Source: Fragilaria crotonensis (lineage: Eukaryota > Bacillariophyta > Fragilariophyceae > Fragilariales > Fragilariaceae). Taken from it: a stretch of 64,000 nucleotides of DNA. This document shows positions 22,701-33,492 of the stretch, piece by piece. Position numbers and translations under genes: made by a program. The notes under the pieces are model-generated. The model was not told where the DNA came from. It did no database searches and was given only the letters and a program-made list of their open reading frames with translations. The stretch covers positions 310,001 to 374,000 of the forward strand of contig JAKSYS010000001.1 of assembly GCA_022925895.1 (NCBI GenBank). The letters run 5' to 3'. How positions within the stretch are numbered: position 1 is the stretch's first letter; every line of letters begins with the position of its first letter.

Positions 22701-23168
22701 GTCTTTCCACGAACTGTTCATGAAGTTGTACCTTGGAAGTGGAATCGGTACTGTCGATACTCGATACTACGAAGTACGAAGGATGCGATCGAACTTGTAC
22801 TCTAACAACTAACAATTATTACAGTACTTGTACATTGTACACTGATTCTGGAGTTGGCGAGTACATTTGACACTATTAACACAGACACTATCATATGACA
22901 CATTGAGAAAAATGACTATGAGATGAATCGATGAGTATTTTCCGAAAGCGGTTTCAAACCGTTGACTTAACGCCAAGACAACATGTGAAAACATATAATA
23001 TAGTATGCAAGGGACGCTGTGCCAGTTGAATGCAAATACCGCATTCCGTTGGATTTCTCACTAAAGTTGGCAGATGCGGCGTACAGTCTATCTAAGTCAG
23101 CGACATTCTTAGAGATCAGAAATTTGAACACAACTGGAAGTCGCTATCAGAGAACAGGGTAAAATTCT
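22701..23168. other. Intergenic left of the Harbinger element
   Basis: No gene recognised. GTAC-rich around 22740-22850. It ends at the TAA target site of the Harbinger element (23169-23171). Confidence 0.3.
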
Positions 23169-23369
23169 AAGGGCGTGTCCAGTGTCCATACAAACCAACT
23201 TCGATCCAAGTTTCCAGGTTTTCCAAGGGCACATAACCAATTCATTTTAGGTTCGATTTTGTTCCCCCGAAGTAGTGTCCATACAACAAAATGGAAATCC
23301 AAGGACCTGGTATCCAAGTTCCGATTGCCCACCTTCCAGAAATCACATTTGATAAGGTAGCAAGATTCG

Positions 23370-24752
23370 ATGACGATGATGACTGCCAGCCCCCGGCGGA
23401 GACAGCAAATGTCGTATGCAAATGATTTAGAGTATTTGTCGTCTGTCGCAAACGTCGTTGCGAATGTGGCTGCTGTCGTCGTTGATGTTGCGATTCGACG
23501 GCGTCGATTGCGGACACGAAGGACAAAAAAGGGATCTGTCCCTGGACGTGTATTTCAGCAACGCAAGCGCAGGTCAGTTCGAGACATTTACAAAGAGCTT
23601 GGAAAAGTCTACTTCAGGAGGGCATATAGAATGAAGTACCGAACGTTCACGAGTCTCGCAAATGAGCTTCGTCCCTACATCATCCAGGCATCTGGTCAGA
23701 AAGGTGGAGCCCGATACATTCCTAATGGACCAATTTCGCCAGATGTCCGACTTGCTTGTGCCATTCGTTGGTTTGCTGGTGGCTCCGTCTATGATATAAT
23801 GACCACCTACGGTATTGGTCACACCGACACAACTAACAGCTGGTGGTATGTTGTGGATGCCATCAACAGACATCCAAAGTTTAAGATTGTGTACCCCGAC
23901 AATCATGATGAGCAGCGAGCAATAGCCCAAGGCTTCTACGACGTTTCAAGTGCGGGTTTCAGGTGCTGTGCAGGGGCAGTAGATGGTATTCTAATTTGGA
24001 CGCACAAGCCATCACCAAGAGATTGCGAACGCTCTGGGTGTAGCCCCGGCAAATTTCACTGTACAAGGAAGAAGAAGTTTGGACTGAATTGTCAAGCAGT
24101 CTGTGATGTTCGGGGACGGATTCTGGACATATCAATCCAGTACCCGGGATCGACATCAGATTGTCTTGCATTCGAAGGAATGTCACTGTTCAACAAACTT
24201 GAAGATGGCATTTTAGCTCCGGGACTGTGCCTGTTTGGAGACAATGCATACTTGAACACACCGTACATGGCAACACCGTATGCAGCTGTTTCTGGTGGAA
24301 CAAAGGATTCATACAACTTTTATCACTCCCAATTGCGAATTCGTATTGAATGCACATTTGGTATGTTGACACATAGATGGGCAATCTTACGAAGTGCGAT
24401 ACCGATGAATGTTACGGTACACAAGACTGTTGCGCTAGTACTCGCACTCGCAAAGCTCCATAACTACTGTATTGATGCCGAGGATGGCAATTCTGATCTG
24501 ACTCACACAGCGAGTGATGAGTGGCTGACTGAAGTCAATGGTGGTGTACCCTTGGTTGCAACAGGGATCCATCCTCCAGTCCCAACGACGTCATACCCGA
24601 ACAATTGCTGGATGGTGGCAACCATTTTGACGACATTGGTGGCGTCACTGGTCGGTACAATAGGCAGCGACGTTACAACTACGTCAGTGAAAATGCTGGA
24701 GTACCACTTCCGAGAGATCAGTTACACTCCTACATTGCATCAATTGGTGTGA
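23370..24752 (+). CDS. Harbinger transposase (DDE_Tnp_4)
   Basis: 460 codons from ATG 23370. The N-terminus is basic (RRRRLRTRRTKKG). A helix-turn-helix-like segment follows (LACAIRWFAGGSVYDIMTTYG, about residues 128-148). The catalytic triad is visible: Asp in CAGAVDGILIW (about 205), Asp in LFGDNAYLNTPYM (about 291), and Glu in RIRIECTFGMLTHRW (about 327). AKLHNYCID near 362-370 is the conserved end of the domain. Length fits the family, and the frame is uninterrupted, so the protein could be functional. The last ~85 residues lie beyond the conserved domain and may be loosely constrained. The enzyme cuts and joins the element ends and requires its partner protein, encoded on the opposite strand, for nuclear import and DNA binding. 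Confidence 0.93.
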   Translation: MTMMTASPRRRQQMSYANDLEYLSSVANVVANVAAVVVDVAIRRRRLRTRRTKKGSVPGRVFQQRKRRSVRDIYKELGKVYFRRAYRMKYRTFTSLANELRPYIIQASGQKGGARYIPNGPISPDVRLACAIRWFAGGSVYDIMTTYGIGHTDTTNSWWYVVDAINRHPKFKIVYPDNHDEQRAIAQGFYDVSSAGFRCCAGAVDGILIWTHKPSPRDCERSGCSPGKFHCTRKKKFGLNCQAVCDVRGRILDISIQYPGSTSDCLAFEGMSLFNKLEDGILAPGLCLFGDNAYLNTPYMATPYAAVSGGTKDSYNFYHSQLRIRIECTFGMLTHRWAILRSAIPMNVTVHKTVALVLALAKLHNYCIDAEDGNSDLTHTASDEWLTEVNGGVPLVATGIHPPVPTTSYPNNCWMVATILTTLVASLVGTIGSDVTTTSVKMLEYHFREISYTPTLHQLV

Positions 24753-24913
24753 CGCGACCGACACCTCTACCTGTGCGATGATCCTCGTAGTATTTAAGTA
24801 CGAGCAGTAATTACTAAGAGCAAGCGTGATGCTATCGTACTTCAAGCGACTACTATACAATTAATGGCATACGACAGTGCTATCTTCTTCATTACAAACG
24901 TGGCTCCACAACA

Positions 24914-26617
24914 CTAGCTAGTAGTATCATTGCTATCCTCCTCGTCCAATAAACGAAGCTCCTCTTCCAAGAGGCGACCTTCATTGACATAAAACTCTGA
25001 AAGTCTTTTACTTCGTTCGTCACTCATATCCAATTCTGCATTCATCCTACGATATTGTCGTGCGAGGTCAAGCAATTCCGTTCGACGTTGGAAAAGACGT
25101 TTGCGAGACTGTTCTTCTTGTTCTGATCGAAGCCTTTTCGCTTCCAACTCGTTCGTGAGTCCGATCTCGTTCCCGATCGATTCGCATTTGTCGCTGACAC
25201 TCGGCCAGGTCTCTCACTGATTCAATGAGAGGAGTAAAAGGCGTTGATGTTCTTGTTGGTCCCCTTCTTGCAGTCCTGCATGGCGGTGCCGTCCTCGCTG
25301 ACTGCGACTGCCACCACTGCTTGTGCTCGTGACACTTGGTGCCATTGATGCATCCGCTGCACCTGTATTATTGGTGAGACGTTGTAGAGACGATTGAAGT
25401 AGTTGGTGAGTATCCGCTACTTCCCAGAAGTATAACAGGTAGGATGGCCTACCGTTGAGGAATGCCGCTCGGCTTTGGAGTGCACGTGGTGGTCGACTCT
25501 TGAGAGAACCGATTGTGGTGCTGCTGTGACTGGTAGGAGACAAGTCGTCATCTGATAACGATTCGACTTCACTGTTGACCTCCTCCTGGTCAGCACCAGT
25601 ACCAGTATCCCCTTCTTCCTCTTGGTCCCTGCCGCCTTCGCCTTGTCCACTTTGCTCCCAGCGAGTTATAATGCGAAGCAATTCTGACCTCATTGAAGTG
25701 AAACAGTCTTCAACTTTCTGCGGTGTCGCTGGAACTAATCCGGAGACGAGGTCATACGAACAATCGGTTGCCAGTTGGAAATCTAAATGACATTCCGAAG
25801 GCGGAGCTACAGGGTTGAATGAAGGGTTGTTCCAAAGCTCAGCAATAACTTCGAAGACAGTTGGGGTCTGCAAAACAAAGACGACACGTGTTAGTAAGTG
25901 CATTGCAGCAGTGCTGAAATGAGAACCACACAACATCACTTACCTATTATCACAGTTACGTGCATCTAATTGCTGACGCGATCGGCTGTTCGCTCTCGTG
26001 AGGAAAAGACACTTGACATTGTCCTGCGTTAGACACATAATAATGCGAAGGTATGGAACACTGCCGCGCCAGTGACCCCGCCCTCCGCTACTTGTACCAC
26101 GCTGAACACCACCAGCAGGAGCATTCGTCGGCACCTGCTGCTGTTCGTCTGTCCTCCTTTCTAGCACGTTGCGAAGCCTCAGTACTTCCATCGTTAAAAA
26201 TTCAATGTCCTTTTCATCTCGAACTGGGTTTCGATGAAGCCATTCTGACGTCTGTAAACGAGTCCAGTTACTTGGACGTGGCACTGGAACAATTTCAAAC
26301 AAGTTGGCACGACGCACAATTTCATTCACATAGTCAGTGTTGCGAGGACGCATGATTGAAGTCTTTGGGAGCAGGGACCATGGCTCTCGTTCAAAAGAGA
26401 AGAGAGGTTCATTGTTGCTGTCTCGCACTCCAATACTTAGTAAGTACAGTACCTTTTTGTTGTTGCCCGACTCGATGTAGAGCTGTTGACTGAGAGAGCA
26501 GCCATCGTTGCGGTGCTGTCCTTCAGGGGGGGTTGCTTCATCGTTGTCGTGCTGAGGAGCGGCCAAGAACGTTGCGTCGTCAGCATCTGCTGATGCTGAG
26601 GAATGTTCAGAACTCAT
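24914..26617 (-). CDS. Harbinger second protein (Myb-like DNA-binding partner), intron-containing, possibly damaged
   Basis: Starts at ATG 26617. Exon 1 encodes a Ser/Asp-rich N-terminus, YVNEIVRRANLFEIVPVPRP, a segment PSNWTRLQTSEWLHRNPVRD, then WRGSVPYLRIIMCLTQDNVK and FLTRANSRSRQQLDARN. A canonical intron fits at 25943-25868 (GTAAGT ... TTTTGCAG, 76 bp). Beyond it come VFEVIAELWNNPSFNP, DFQLATDCSYDLVSGLVP, an acidic stretch, and a C-terminal coiled coil of Glu/Arg-rich helices (24914-25200). This pattern of blocks is the companion protein found in PIF/Harbinger elements of stramenopiles. With the canonical splice the downstream frame is off by one base, and the frame changes once more near 25.2 kb before the coiled coil. 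So the copy is either damaged or spliced in a way I cannot see. Confidence 0.7.
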
Positions 26618-27093
26618 TGTCTCTCGGCACCCAGCATTCTGCTGCTATGCTAGAGTGCCACAAGTTCTGCGAAATTATGTATGCATACGAGTTGCTAATT
26701 CTCGGAAGCAGAACACTGTTCTTGCATGCGTATGCAAAGATCTTTTTGAATCAAGTTGAATCTTCCAGAATGAGTGGTCAAAACTCAAGAGGTTGAACAG
26801 GATATGAAACTTGGATTTGTTAACTTGGCTAAAAAAGTCTCGTTAACTTGGATTGCCAAGGCCGCGAAAGACGAGTCCCACTAACTCAGAAATCGAAGTT
26901 GAATCACGAACGATTTGGTTATGTGCCCTTGGAAACTTCGAAACTTGGATCGAAGTTGGTTTGTATGGACACGCCCTAAGTACTCGGAGTACTCCGAGAG
27001 TACGCCTACCTACATCTATCCCTTGGTGGCACCACAAAATCGTTTCTTTTCGTCTGCCTCAAGTGGCAAGCGGTCACCTCACATCTACGAAAA

Positions 27094-27516
27094 ATGGTCG
27101 TTCGAGGTGATCAAGGCAGCACTTCTTCTCAAGATGATGAGCGACTGAGACGACCCAATTATTCGAAAGAGTTGAGATCGGAAAGGAAATTGTTGGTGAT
27201 ATCGCCTGTGGATCACCCCATGTTGGCAGCTGCAAGGCAAAATCCAAAACGCAACGCAGGTCTCCATGGTTTCTTGGATTCCTTGACAAATATCTGCGCT
27301 CCTTTCAGTTGTGCTCTTTCAAGTGGTGGCTTACGAGACGCTCCGCCCGCCAAGGTTGCCTATCCTGTGGAACGATACTCGGATTTTGCCGCGCTTGATG
27401 TCGCGAGCCTCATTCAACGGCGCCGAGAAGATATGAGGCACAGACTCTTTCGACCCGTCTCTGAAGATGACGAATCTTGTTTTCATCCTCAGGGAGGTCA
27501 GAGCTACGCTATGTAA
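27094..27516 (+). CDS. Small unknown protein, 140 residues
   Basis: An ATG frame ending in TAA at 27514-27516, encoding a hydrophilic protein rich in Arg, Ser and Asp with no membrane segment. It reads like a coherent soluble polypeptide (KLLVISPVDHPMLAAARQNP; YSDFAALDVASLIQRRREDM) but I know no family. It begins 115 bases right of the Harbinger element and ends about 200 bases from the stop of the convergent dioxygenase gene. It might be one exon of a longer gene cut by the transposon. Alternative: chance ORF. The regular composition favours a real gene, with modest certainty. Confidence 0.4.
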   Translation: MVVRGDQGSTSSQDDERLRRPNYSKELRSERKLLVISPVDHPMLAAARQNPKRNAGLHGFLDSLTNICAPFSCALSSGGLRDAPPAKVAYPVERYSDFAALDVASLIQRRREDMRHRLFRPVSEDDESCFHPQGGQSYAM

Positions 27517-27719
27517 ATCTAAGGTACCTTGGATTCCTGGAGAGTGGACGCGAGGACTTTGACGCCATCAATTGCTCGTACGTTTTGTACTGTAGAATAT
27601 GTCTTTCGAGTGCAATCTGCAAGTACTCGAGTATGTCGTTAAATTTGAAGTGCATCGCTAGAATGTTGAAACTCTATTTTATTTCACTTGTACTTAATCC
27701 TAACGAAAGCAACACTTTT

Positions 27720-29169
27720 TTATACCACGTCCGCAAAGAATGGAGTACGAGATGTCGTTGCCTCGGCGTTGATCATCTCCTCTTCTCCTTCCCATCCTTC
27801 GAACCAAGCAACACCGTGCTTTCGTGTTCCATCGAAAACATTGCGGCCGTGCATGCATTTGTAGTTATCCAACAAAACCACATCGCCCTCGGTCATTTTG
27901 ACGTATCTCATGTTTTTGTAAGTGATCTCGTCCATTTCCTTCAACGCTGCTTCCGAGATGTCGCCGTCGTCCCCGAAGAACATATCTGATTTATTAATTT
28001 GAGAAGCTCCATCCTCAAAACGCTCTGCGCCGTAACTGGAACATACAATCAATTAGAAACAAAGAAAAACACATAGAAAGAGAGTGAATGACAACGAGCG
28101 CATACTTACGTCAATTCTCGATCCTTGCGGAGCTTGGAAGAGTGAGAATGGACATTGCAGAACCAAGTTGGGTCACCGGTTACCGGGTGCAGTACAATTG
28201 GTGGCTGAGGAGGGGCACGAGCTTGCAGCATTTTGGTATTGTCGTATCCAGCCTCGCCCCATCTCAATTCCACATCAAAGTCGACCTTACTATTGATGGC
28301 TGCGCTAGCCAGACCCTTGACAACGCCCATGACTGGCTCCTGCAGGAAGCCGGGAAGGCCATCGACCCAACCAAAGAAAGGAAGCTCCATAACAGAGTAC
28401 CTGATGCCACGTGTGTAGAGCTCCTCAACTAAATCAGGGGACAAGTCGCGGAACATCTTGCGGCCGTCAGCTATCAGAAATTCCCCGCCAGTTTCGGCAG
28501 CCTTAAAGCAGACAAACGCAGCAGCTCGAGGTGCACGCGTTCCGACGAATTCGTTGTGCATACCTGAGTAAATGGATTAGAGAACAAGTTTATCTTCACA
28601 AATTTCATCAAAGCAATCGGAGTTCGGATTTGATGCATCGAAAAGGAAACCTGAGAACTCCACTCACCGATGAAAAAGTTCTTTCTGCTCTCCTTGTTTA
28701 CTGCCTCATAAACGGGGCTATTCTTCTTTCCGTCAACTGTTGGGCGAGCAGAAACGCTGTGAAGAGGGTCCAAGCAGACTTTCATGCCAAGAGCTTTATA
28801 GAAGTCTTGGAAACCGTCCTGAGTTTTCATCAATTCAAAGTCACGGAAAATGACAGCACCGCAATCTTGCATTTTCTGCTTGAGTGCCATCGCATTTGCC
28901 TTGATGTACTCGAGCTGCTCTTCTGGATTTTGGAGGCCTAGTTCCTTGGCGGAAATCTCGGGGGCGAACTCTGGAGGAGGCATAGAGTTCATATCCGCGT
29001 GCAACTTGCGGATGTCGTCCATCTTTTCTCCCCATTTGGTAAGGGGAGCCAGCGGTGGTGCTTCCAATGTAGCGCTTTGCAGCGCTTTCAAAGGCGTACG
29101 TCCTTGAGCGACAGGAGTGAAGGCGTGGACGGCGCCCAACGTGGCGAGGACAGGGAAATAGATCTTCAT
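27720..29169 (-). CDS. TauD/TfdA-type Fe(II)/2-oxoglutarate dioxygenase, three exons, plastid-targeted
   Basis: Exon 1 29169-28668, exon 2 28563-28110, exon 3 28035-27720; introns of 104 bp (GTGAGT...CTCAG) and 74 bp (GTAAGT...TTCCAG). Joining keeps the frame: ...FFIG|MHNEF... and ...REL(T)|YGAERF. The product is about 423 residues. The N-terminus MKIYFPVLATLGAVHAFTPV is a signal peptide ending in A-F, the diatom plastid presequence junction, followed by a Thr/Leu/Ala-rich transit-like stretch. Iron ligands are in GMHNEF (His-x-Glu, TauD HxD/E) and YKCMHGRNVFDGTRKHGVAW (distal His and the Arg that binds 2-oxoglutarate). FRDF near 110 and the CFKAAETGGEFLIAD strand fit the jelly-roll fold. The substrate is not predictable. 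It probably hydroxylates a small metabolite in the plastid or its outer compartments. Confidence 0.9.
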
Positions 29170-29623
29170 GATAAGTTACTGTTATTGTTATGGCGTGAAA
29201 TGTTTCTTTTCGCCTCGAGATCGAAGAGAGTTATGTTGAACAATGTTCAACTGTGAACAAATCCGATCCCAATCAGTTCCACAGATCCGATGTATTCCAG
29301 TATTACTCAGTAATACAGTAGTTTGTAGGAAAAACTCTAGCAGTGGTACCAGTATATACATGAAATACCGAAATACACACTCGCATCTCGGACCATCATT
29401 CCTCGTGGAAAGGGGAAAGAGGAAAGACACAGTTCAACTTCCGGGTCATCTGAGTCATCAATTGGTCGCTCCTCGCTCCTCGCATCTCGCATCTCATGCA
29501 GTTCGTAATTCATTGACACTTCAGTAGTGTTCGTGTATGCACAGTACTGTCTACTGTCTACTACTAGCTAGTAGTGCTAGTGCTATTGGATTCTCCGTAT
29601 GATACAAGTACAAGAACTACTTC
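29170..29623. promoter_or_regulatory. Upstream region of the dioxygenase gene with a heptamer repeat
   Basis: Probable promoter and 5' UTR of the minus-strand dioxygenase gene. At 29466-29500 it contains five consecutive 7-base units: TCGCTCC twice, TCGCATC twice, then TCATGCA. No other motif identified. Confidence 0.35.
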
Positions 29624-29631
29624 ATTCTCTG

Positions 29632-30195
29632 CAGGCTTTGGAAAAATAATACTGCATACCAGTATTTACATTTTACGGAGCTGCAGTACAGTACTGCAGT
29701 GTGTCCCAGAGCAGCAGTACGTACTGCAGTATGTATACGAGCTGCAGTACGTACTGCAGTATGTCCACGGGCTGCAGTATATACTGATACTACTTCCAAT
29801 AGGAGCTGCAGTAACATACCGTATACTGCGCACTGTGCAACACTAACAGTACGACAGTACGGGGTTCTGTACTCCGAATTCCGAGCATTCGTAGGGTTCG
29901 TGTTTGATACGATATACGATAGTGGTACTCCAACTACATACACGATAAATGTACTGCAAGTCACGCAGCAGTATTCGAAATACTGCGAATACCGTAGTAT
30001 TGTTCTTGGGGCTACAGTATACTACGGCACGAAGCTGCAGTATCACCGTATTTCGTTGGAGCTGCAGTGAACCGTAATACTACTGCTAGCCGAGCTGCAG
30101 TATTACGGTATACGGCTCACAGAGCTGCAGTAAACCGTATACTGCACTGCAGTATACGGTGTACTTTTACTGCAGTATTATTTTTCCAAAGCCTG
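29632..30195 (+). mobile_element. hAT-type MITE, copy 1 (564 bp)
   Basis: Ends are CAGGCTTTGGAAAAATAATA at 29632 and its complement ending at 30195, an inverted repeat of about 25 bases. The 8 bases on each side are identical, ATTCTCTG at 29624-29631 and 30196-30203, the hAT target length. The interior is a string of CTGCAG-centred palindromes such as AGTACGTACTGCAGTATG and GAGCTGCAGTAC, able to fold into hairpins. The copy at 36941-37509 is nearly the same sequence in the opposite orientation. A frame inside (29699-30070) has a Cys/Arg/Ala/Val repeat that follows from the DNA repeat and is not a gene. Confidence 0.93.
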
Positions 30196-30203
30196 ATTCT
30201 CTG

Positions 30204-33200
30204 AGCACAGTCAATACCAGGTAAAGGTACTGTACTGGGTACGCCAACTACCGTCATTAGTAATCGCAAGTCGCAAGCTGCTTCTAGATTACACCACTGC
30301 AGTACTTGTACTCCGAGTACCAGTACAACATAAAGACAGTGCCAGCCACTCTAATATCGCATGAAGCCGAAAACAACTGAAACACTCTATATAACATCTC
30401 AATGCGAGAGTTTCCAAAATAAATATTCACGGTAATTTGGGAACTACTTTATGAGCAGTGCTTACTCACCATTTCTTTCCTTAATTGCATCTCCTTTTGT
30501 TACATGCATTGATGAACTAATTACTAAGTAGAAAGGCTCTCCAAGGTTTCTGTGTTCTTGCGTGCAATGTAGAAGTGATTCATTGGAGCAGGAGGCATTT
30601 TTGGGTAATACCACCTACTAATGGGGATCCCTTTGCCAAAGTCAGATTCCACTGAGCATGTCCTGGGCATCACACTAGCAAAACGAAAGGCTACCAAAAT
30701 ATTCTGATAACTCTGAGTGAGCTCAAACATTCTCTAAAGAATGTCCTTTATCCATTTTATTGCATCAAATTGTGCTTTCAATACTAGCTAGTACTGGTGC
30801 TTCTCCTTCTTTGTCATAAGCTATCCTGAGATATCCAAAATGAGCATCAATGTTATCAATGTTTTCCTCTTTGACGTTTGCCAAGTGGCAAATATTCTGA
30901 TTTCGTAATGCTTCTGACAAATCCCTTAGTGTCATGGAACACTGATCAATTTGTTGAAGAACAGTGGAAATCTCATCAATGACCCCCAGCATTGCCTACA
31001 CCTGCCTTGCTCCACAACAATTTAGAAAGCACCCCATCCACAATTGTTTGCAGGAGGAATACCATTGACTTCAGGCCAGCATAGTACGGTGATCAGCCAG
31101 CCATGTTGCACTGCTTCCACTCGCCTCCTTTTTTCATTGACCATCCATTCTTGGCAGTGTCATCCTAAGAACAATACTGCCTCTTTGCTCCAACCAAGTT
31201 CTTAAATAAATGATGTTTGCAAAGATGACAAGCCATGTTACTCATGTGAAATAGCTAGTATAGCTGTGAAGTTTCTATCTTTCACATGCAGTTTGTTGTC
31301 AGCAGGAGTACCAGCATTGCTAGCAAAGCTGACGTTTGTACACAACATACATAGGTACCATGGTCAACAAAACTTTTGACACAAACTTTCATGTGTAGAT
31401 CTGCACAAGATGCCTCACCTTCCAATTTTTATGGAATTCCAATGTACCCATGGTCTTCTCGGGTGTCAAGGGGAAAAGCTGTAACCTCAGAATTAATATT
31501 TGCCACATTTTCACCGTCCCTTTGACCATCAAAACATGAGTAAAGTGTCATTCACCTTTATTCTCAGGGTTTTCTCAGACATTTAATTCGGAAAAATTCC
31601 CGAAAACCAAAACAAAGACCTTGGTGGCCTACTCCCGGTAGTATATCTTGCCTACTCGTACGCTTTAACTACGATACCTTTAAACTCTGGGAAGCTAAAG
31701 CAACTATGTACTACGACTCTGGTAGTAATGTAATCAAATAAAGTCCAAATCTCACTACAGAGCACTCAAAAACTACTGTATTAACCAGCTCAGCACGGTA
31801 GAATATGGAGTCCTAGTACACAAGCAATATGTACCAAATTCTCAAAGATAACTTGCAATAGCTTCATGATATGACATATGACATGCCTTTTGGGAGGAAA
31901 GTGCCCCAAAAAACATAATCAACAAAGTTTTGTCTCAATGATGGTCGGCAAAACTTGAGTCCTCCTAGGGTGACCACTTTGTCTCATCAATAGGTGATCC
32001 AATTAGTCATTGACATTCTTGACTCAGTTGATGACTTCAGTCTTTTTGTTTGACCAAAACAGTCCTTACTTAAGTAGTGAAAGGCTCTTAGGAAAATTTT
32101 CAGAGACACCCAGAAAAGGCAACATTGTTGTTCACATTGGCTGTGGAACCTATAATGTTGGTCTTCATCGTGTTCATTTTTCCAAAGGAAGATAAGGTTC
32201 CATCGGACAATGGGTTTCTTTTGACAGCAAAGAGCATGGCTACACTGGACTTGGTTAAGGTTTTACCCAAAAAATCATAAATGAGAACGACTGTGTCTCT
32301 TGTTCAGATCTCTTTTTTGTTTTACCACTTCTTATTGCAAATGGGCGGCTGCTGGGGAATCTTACTTTTTGTTATGTTGCACCAGTAGAGAGGAATACAC
32401 ATCATTAATCCAACAGATTTGTGCTGAACACAATGTCATCATGGAGTTTTGTAAAAGCTGTGTAAGGCTTTGGCTTTTGCTACTATTTACATTCTGTGCT
32501 TGGTCCTCCTTGCCCTTGTTGCCATCATTTTGCCCTCATCTCCGCCTTTATTTCTCATGGGATGTCTTTAACCTCCATGGCAAAGGAGGAAATGAGAATG
32601 ACATACGTGCTGTAAATGTTGGTTGGATTGTGAAAGCAAGAAGCAAGTATTCCAGTGCACGATATGTGTATGGTAGAGAATGCCATTTGTAAAAGGGCGT
32701 ATGACATTTGACCCCCCGGGGTATAGAGTATAGAGAATGCTGTTAGAATATATGGAGAATTGTTGTTCAAATGCAAGGATGCTGCAGTTCGGAAGCCTTC
32801 CCTGGGCACTTAACATCTGTACTGGAGTACTCGGAGTACACCGGAGTACGTGTTACTACAGTATGAAGGTCCCTCGGACGACGGAGCATCATCTCATCAT
32901 CTCATCCTCGTCCCTCCATCACCCCATTGTTAAGCCATATTTCTCTGTTCCGTGCTACTAGTAGATTTAGGATCAAGAATCAGGACACAAAAAACGCCGA
33001 CTGCGACACTGCGACGCTCGGTGTTCAACGCATGCATACATTTTAGATATATGTCATACTTTGATGTTTGATGTACTTGTAGTATTCACATACAAGTACT
33101 CTCGAATACAAGGTAAGCCGAATACCGGAACTCCTCGTCTTCCTTGTGGTTTAGGCGAGGAGTTCGTTTCTGTCACGTCGTGGATTATGTACTCGGAGTA

Positions 33201-33410
33201 CTTGTACCTGGCAACTGGTACACATGCTACCAGGTATACGTACAAGTACATGTAACGCATCCATGCACCCGGCCACAACAGCAGCACCTCTTATACTTTC
33301 CGTAGAAACTCTACGAACTAGCTAGTATGGAGTATGCACAACGAATTCAGAAAGAAGCGCAGTTACTCTAAACTCTCGATTGCACAACAATACCTTTGCT
33401 CTGGTGGTTT
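30204..33410. other. 3.2-kb gene-poor region
   Basis: I see no gene I can support. Weak candidates: a 75-codon ATG frame at 30765-30992 minus (LRDLSEALRNQNICHLANVK, helical, unrecognised) and a Cys/Leu-rich frame at 32300-32692 plus. The DNA is AT-rich at 30350-32300. Palindromes of the form GTACTCCGAGTAC recur at about 30308-30320, 32826-32840 and 33189-33202. An inverted pair CCTCGCC/GGCGAGG-like lies near 33137-33165 (GAACTCCTCG ... CGAGGAGTTC), a perfect 10-base stem. Confidence 0.4.
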
Positions 33411-33466
33411 ATCGTTGATCGTTGATCGTTGATCATTGACCGCTGACCATTGACCGCTGACCGTCG
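33411..33466. repeat. Heptamer microsatellite upstream of the first DUF6824 gene
   Basis: Eight consecutive 7-base units: ATCGTTG three times, ATCATTG, ACCGCTG, ACCATTG, ACCGCTG, ACCGTCG. It ends 26 bases before the ATG at 33493, so it probably lies in the 5' UTR or core promoter. Confidence 0.85.
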
Positions 33467-33492
33467 CTTGTTCCGTGCAACCTTGCTCGACA

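Larger units (their letters stand above)
23172..26976. mobile_element. PIF/Harbinger DNA transposon, 3805 bp, two genes, TAA target duplication
   Basis: Terminal inverted repeats start GGGCGTGTCCA at 23172 and, reverse-complemented, GGGCGTGTCCATACAAACC at 26976. They stay similar for about 65 bases through CAACTTCGATCCAAGTTTC and CCAAGGGCACATAACCAA. The left end has a 7-base duplication (GTGTCCA twice). TAA at 23169-23171 and 26977-26979 is the 3-bp TWA-type target duplication of PIF/Harbinger. The element encodes a DDE transposase on the plus strand and, convergently, the second protein on the minus strand, the standard two-gene layout of the superfamily. The right end lies only 115 bases before the next ATG (27094), so it could affect that gene's expression. 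Confidence 0.94.

Noticed and set aside
29699-30070. Plus-strand 123-codon frame with Cys/Arg/Ala/Val repeats, found again at 37071-37622 on the minus strand
   Set aside because: It appears twice only because the MITE is present twice. The repeat comes from CTGCAG/GTAC palindromes in the DNA, and there is no protein family.
32300-32692. 130-codon Cys/Leu-rich frame
   Set aside because: No recognised domain, repeat-rich surroundings and irregular composition; most likely chance.
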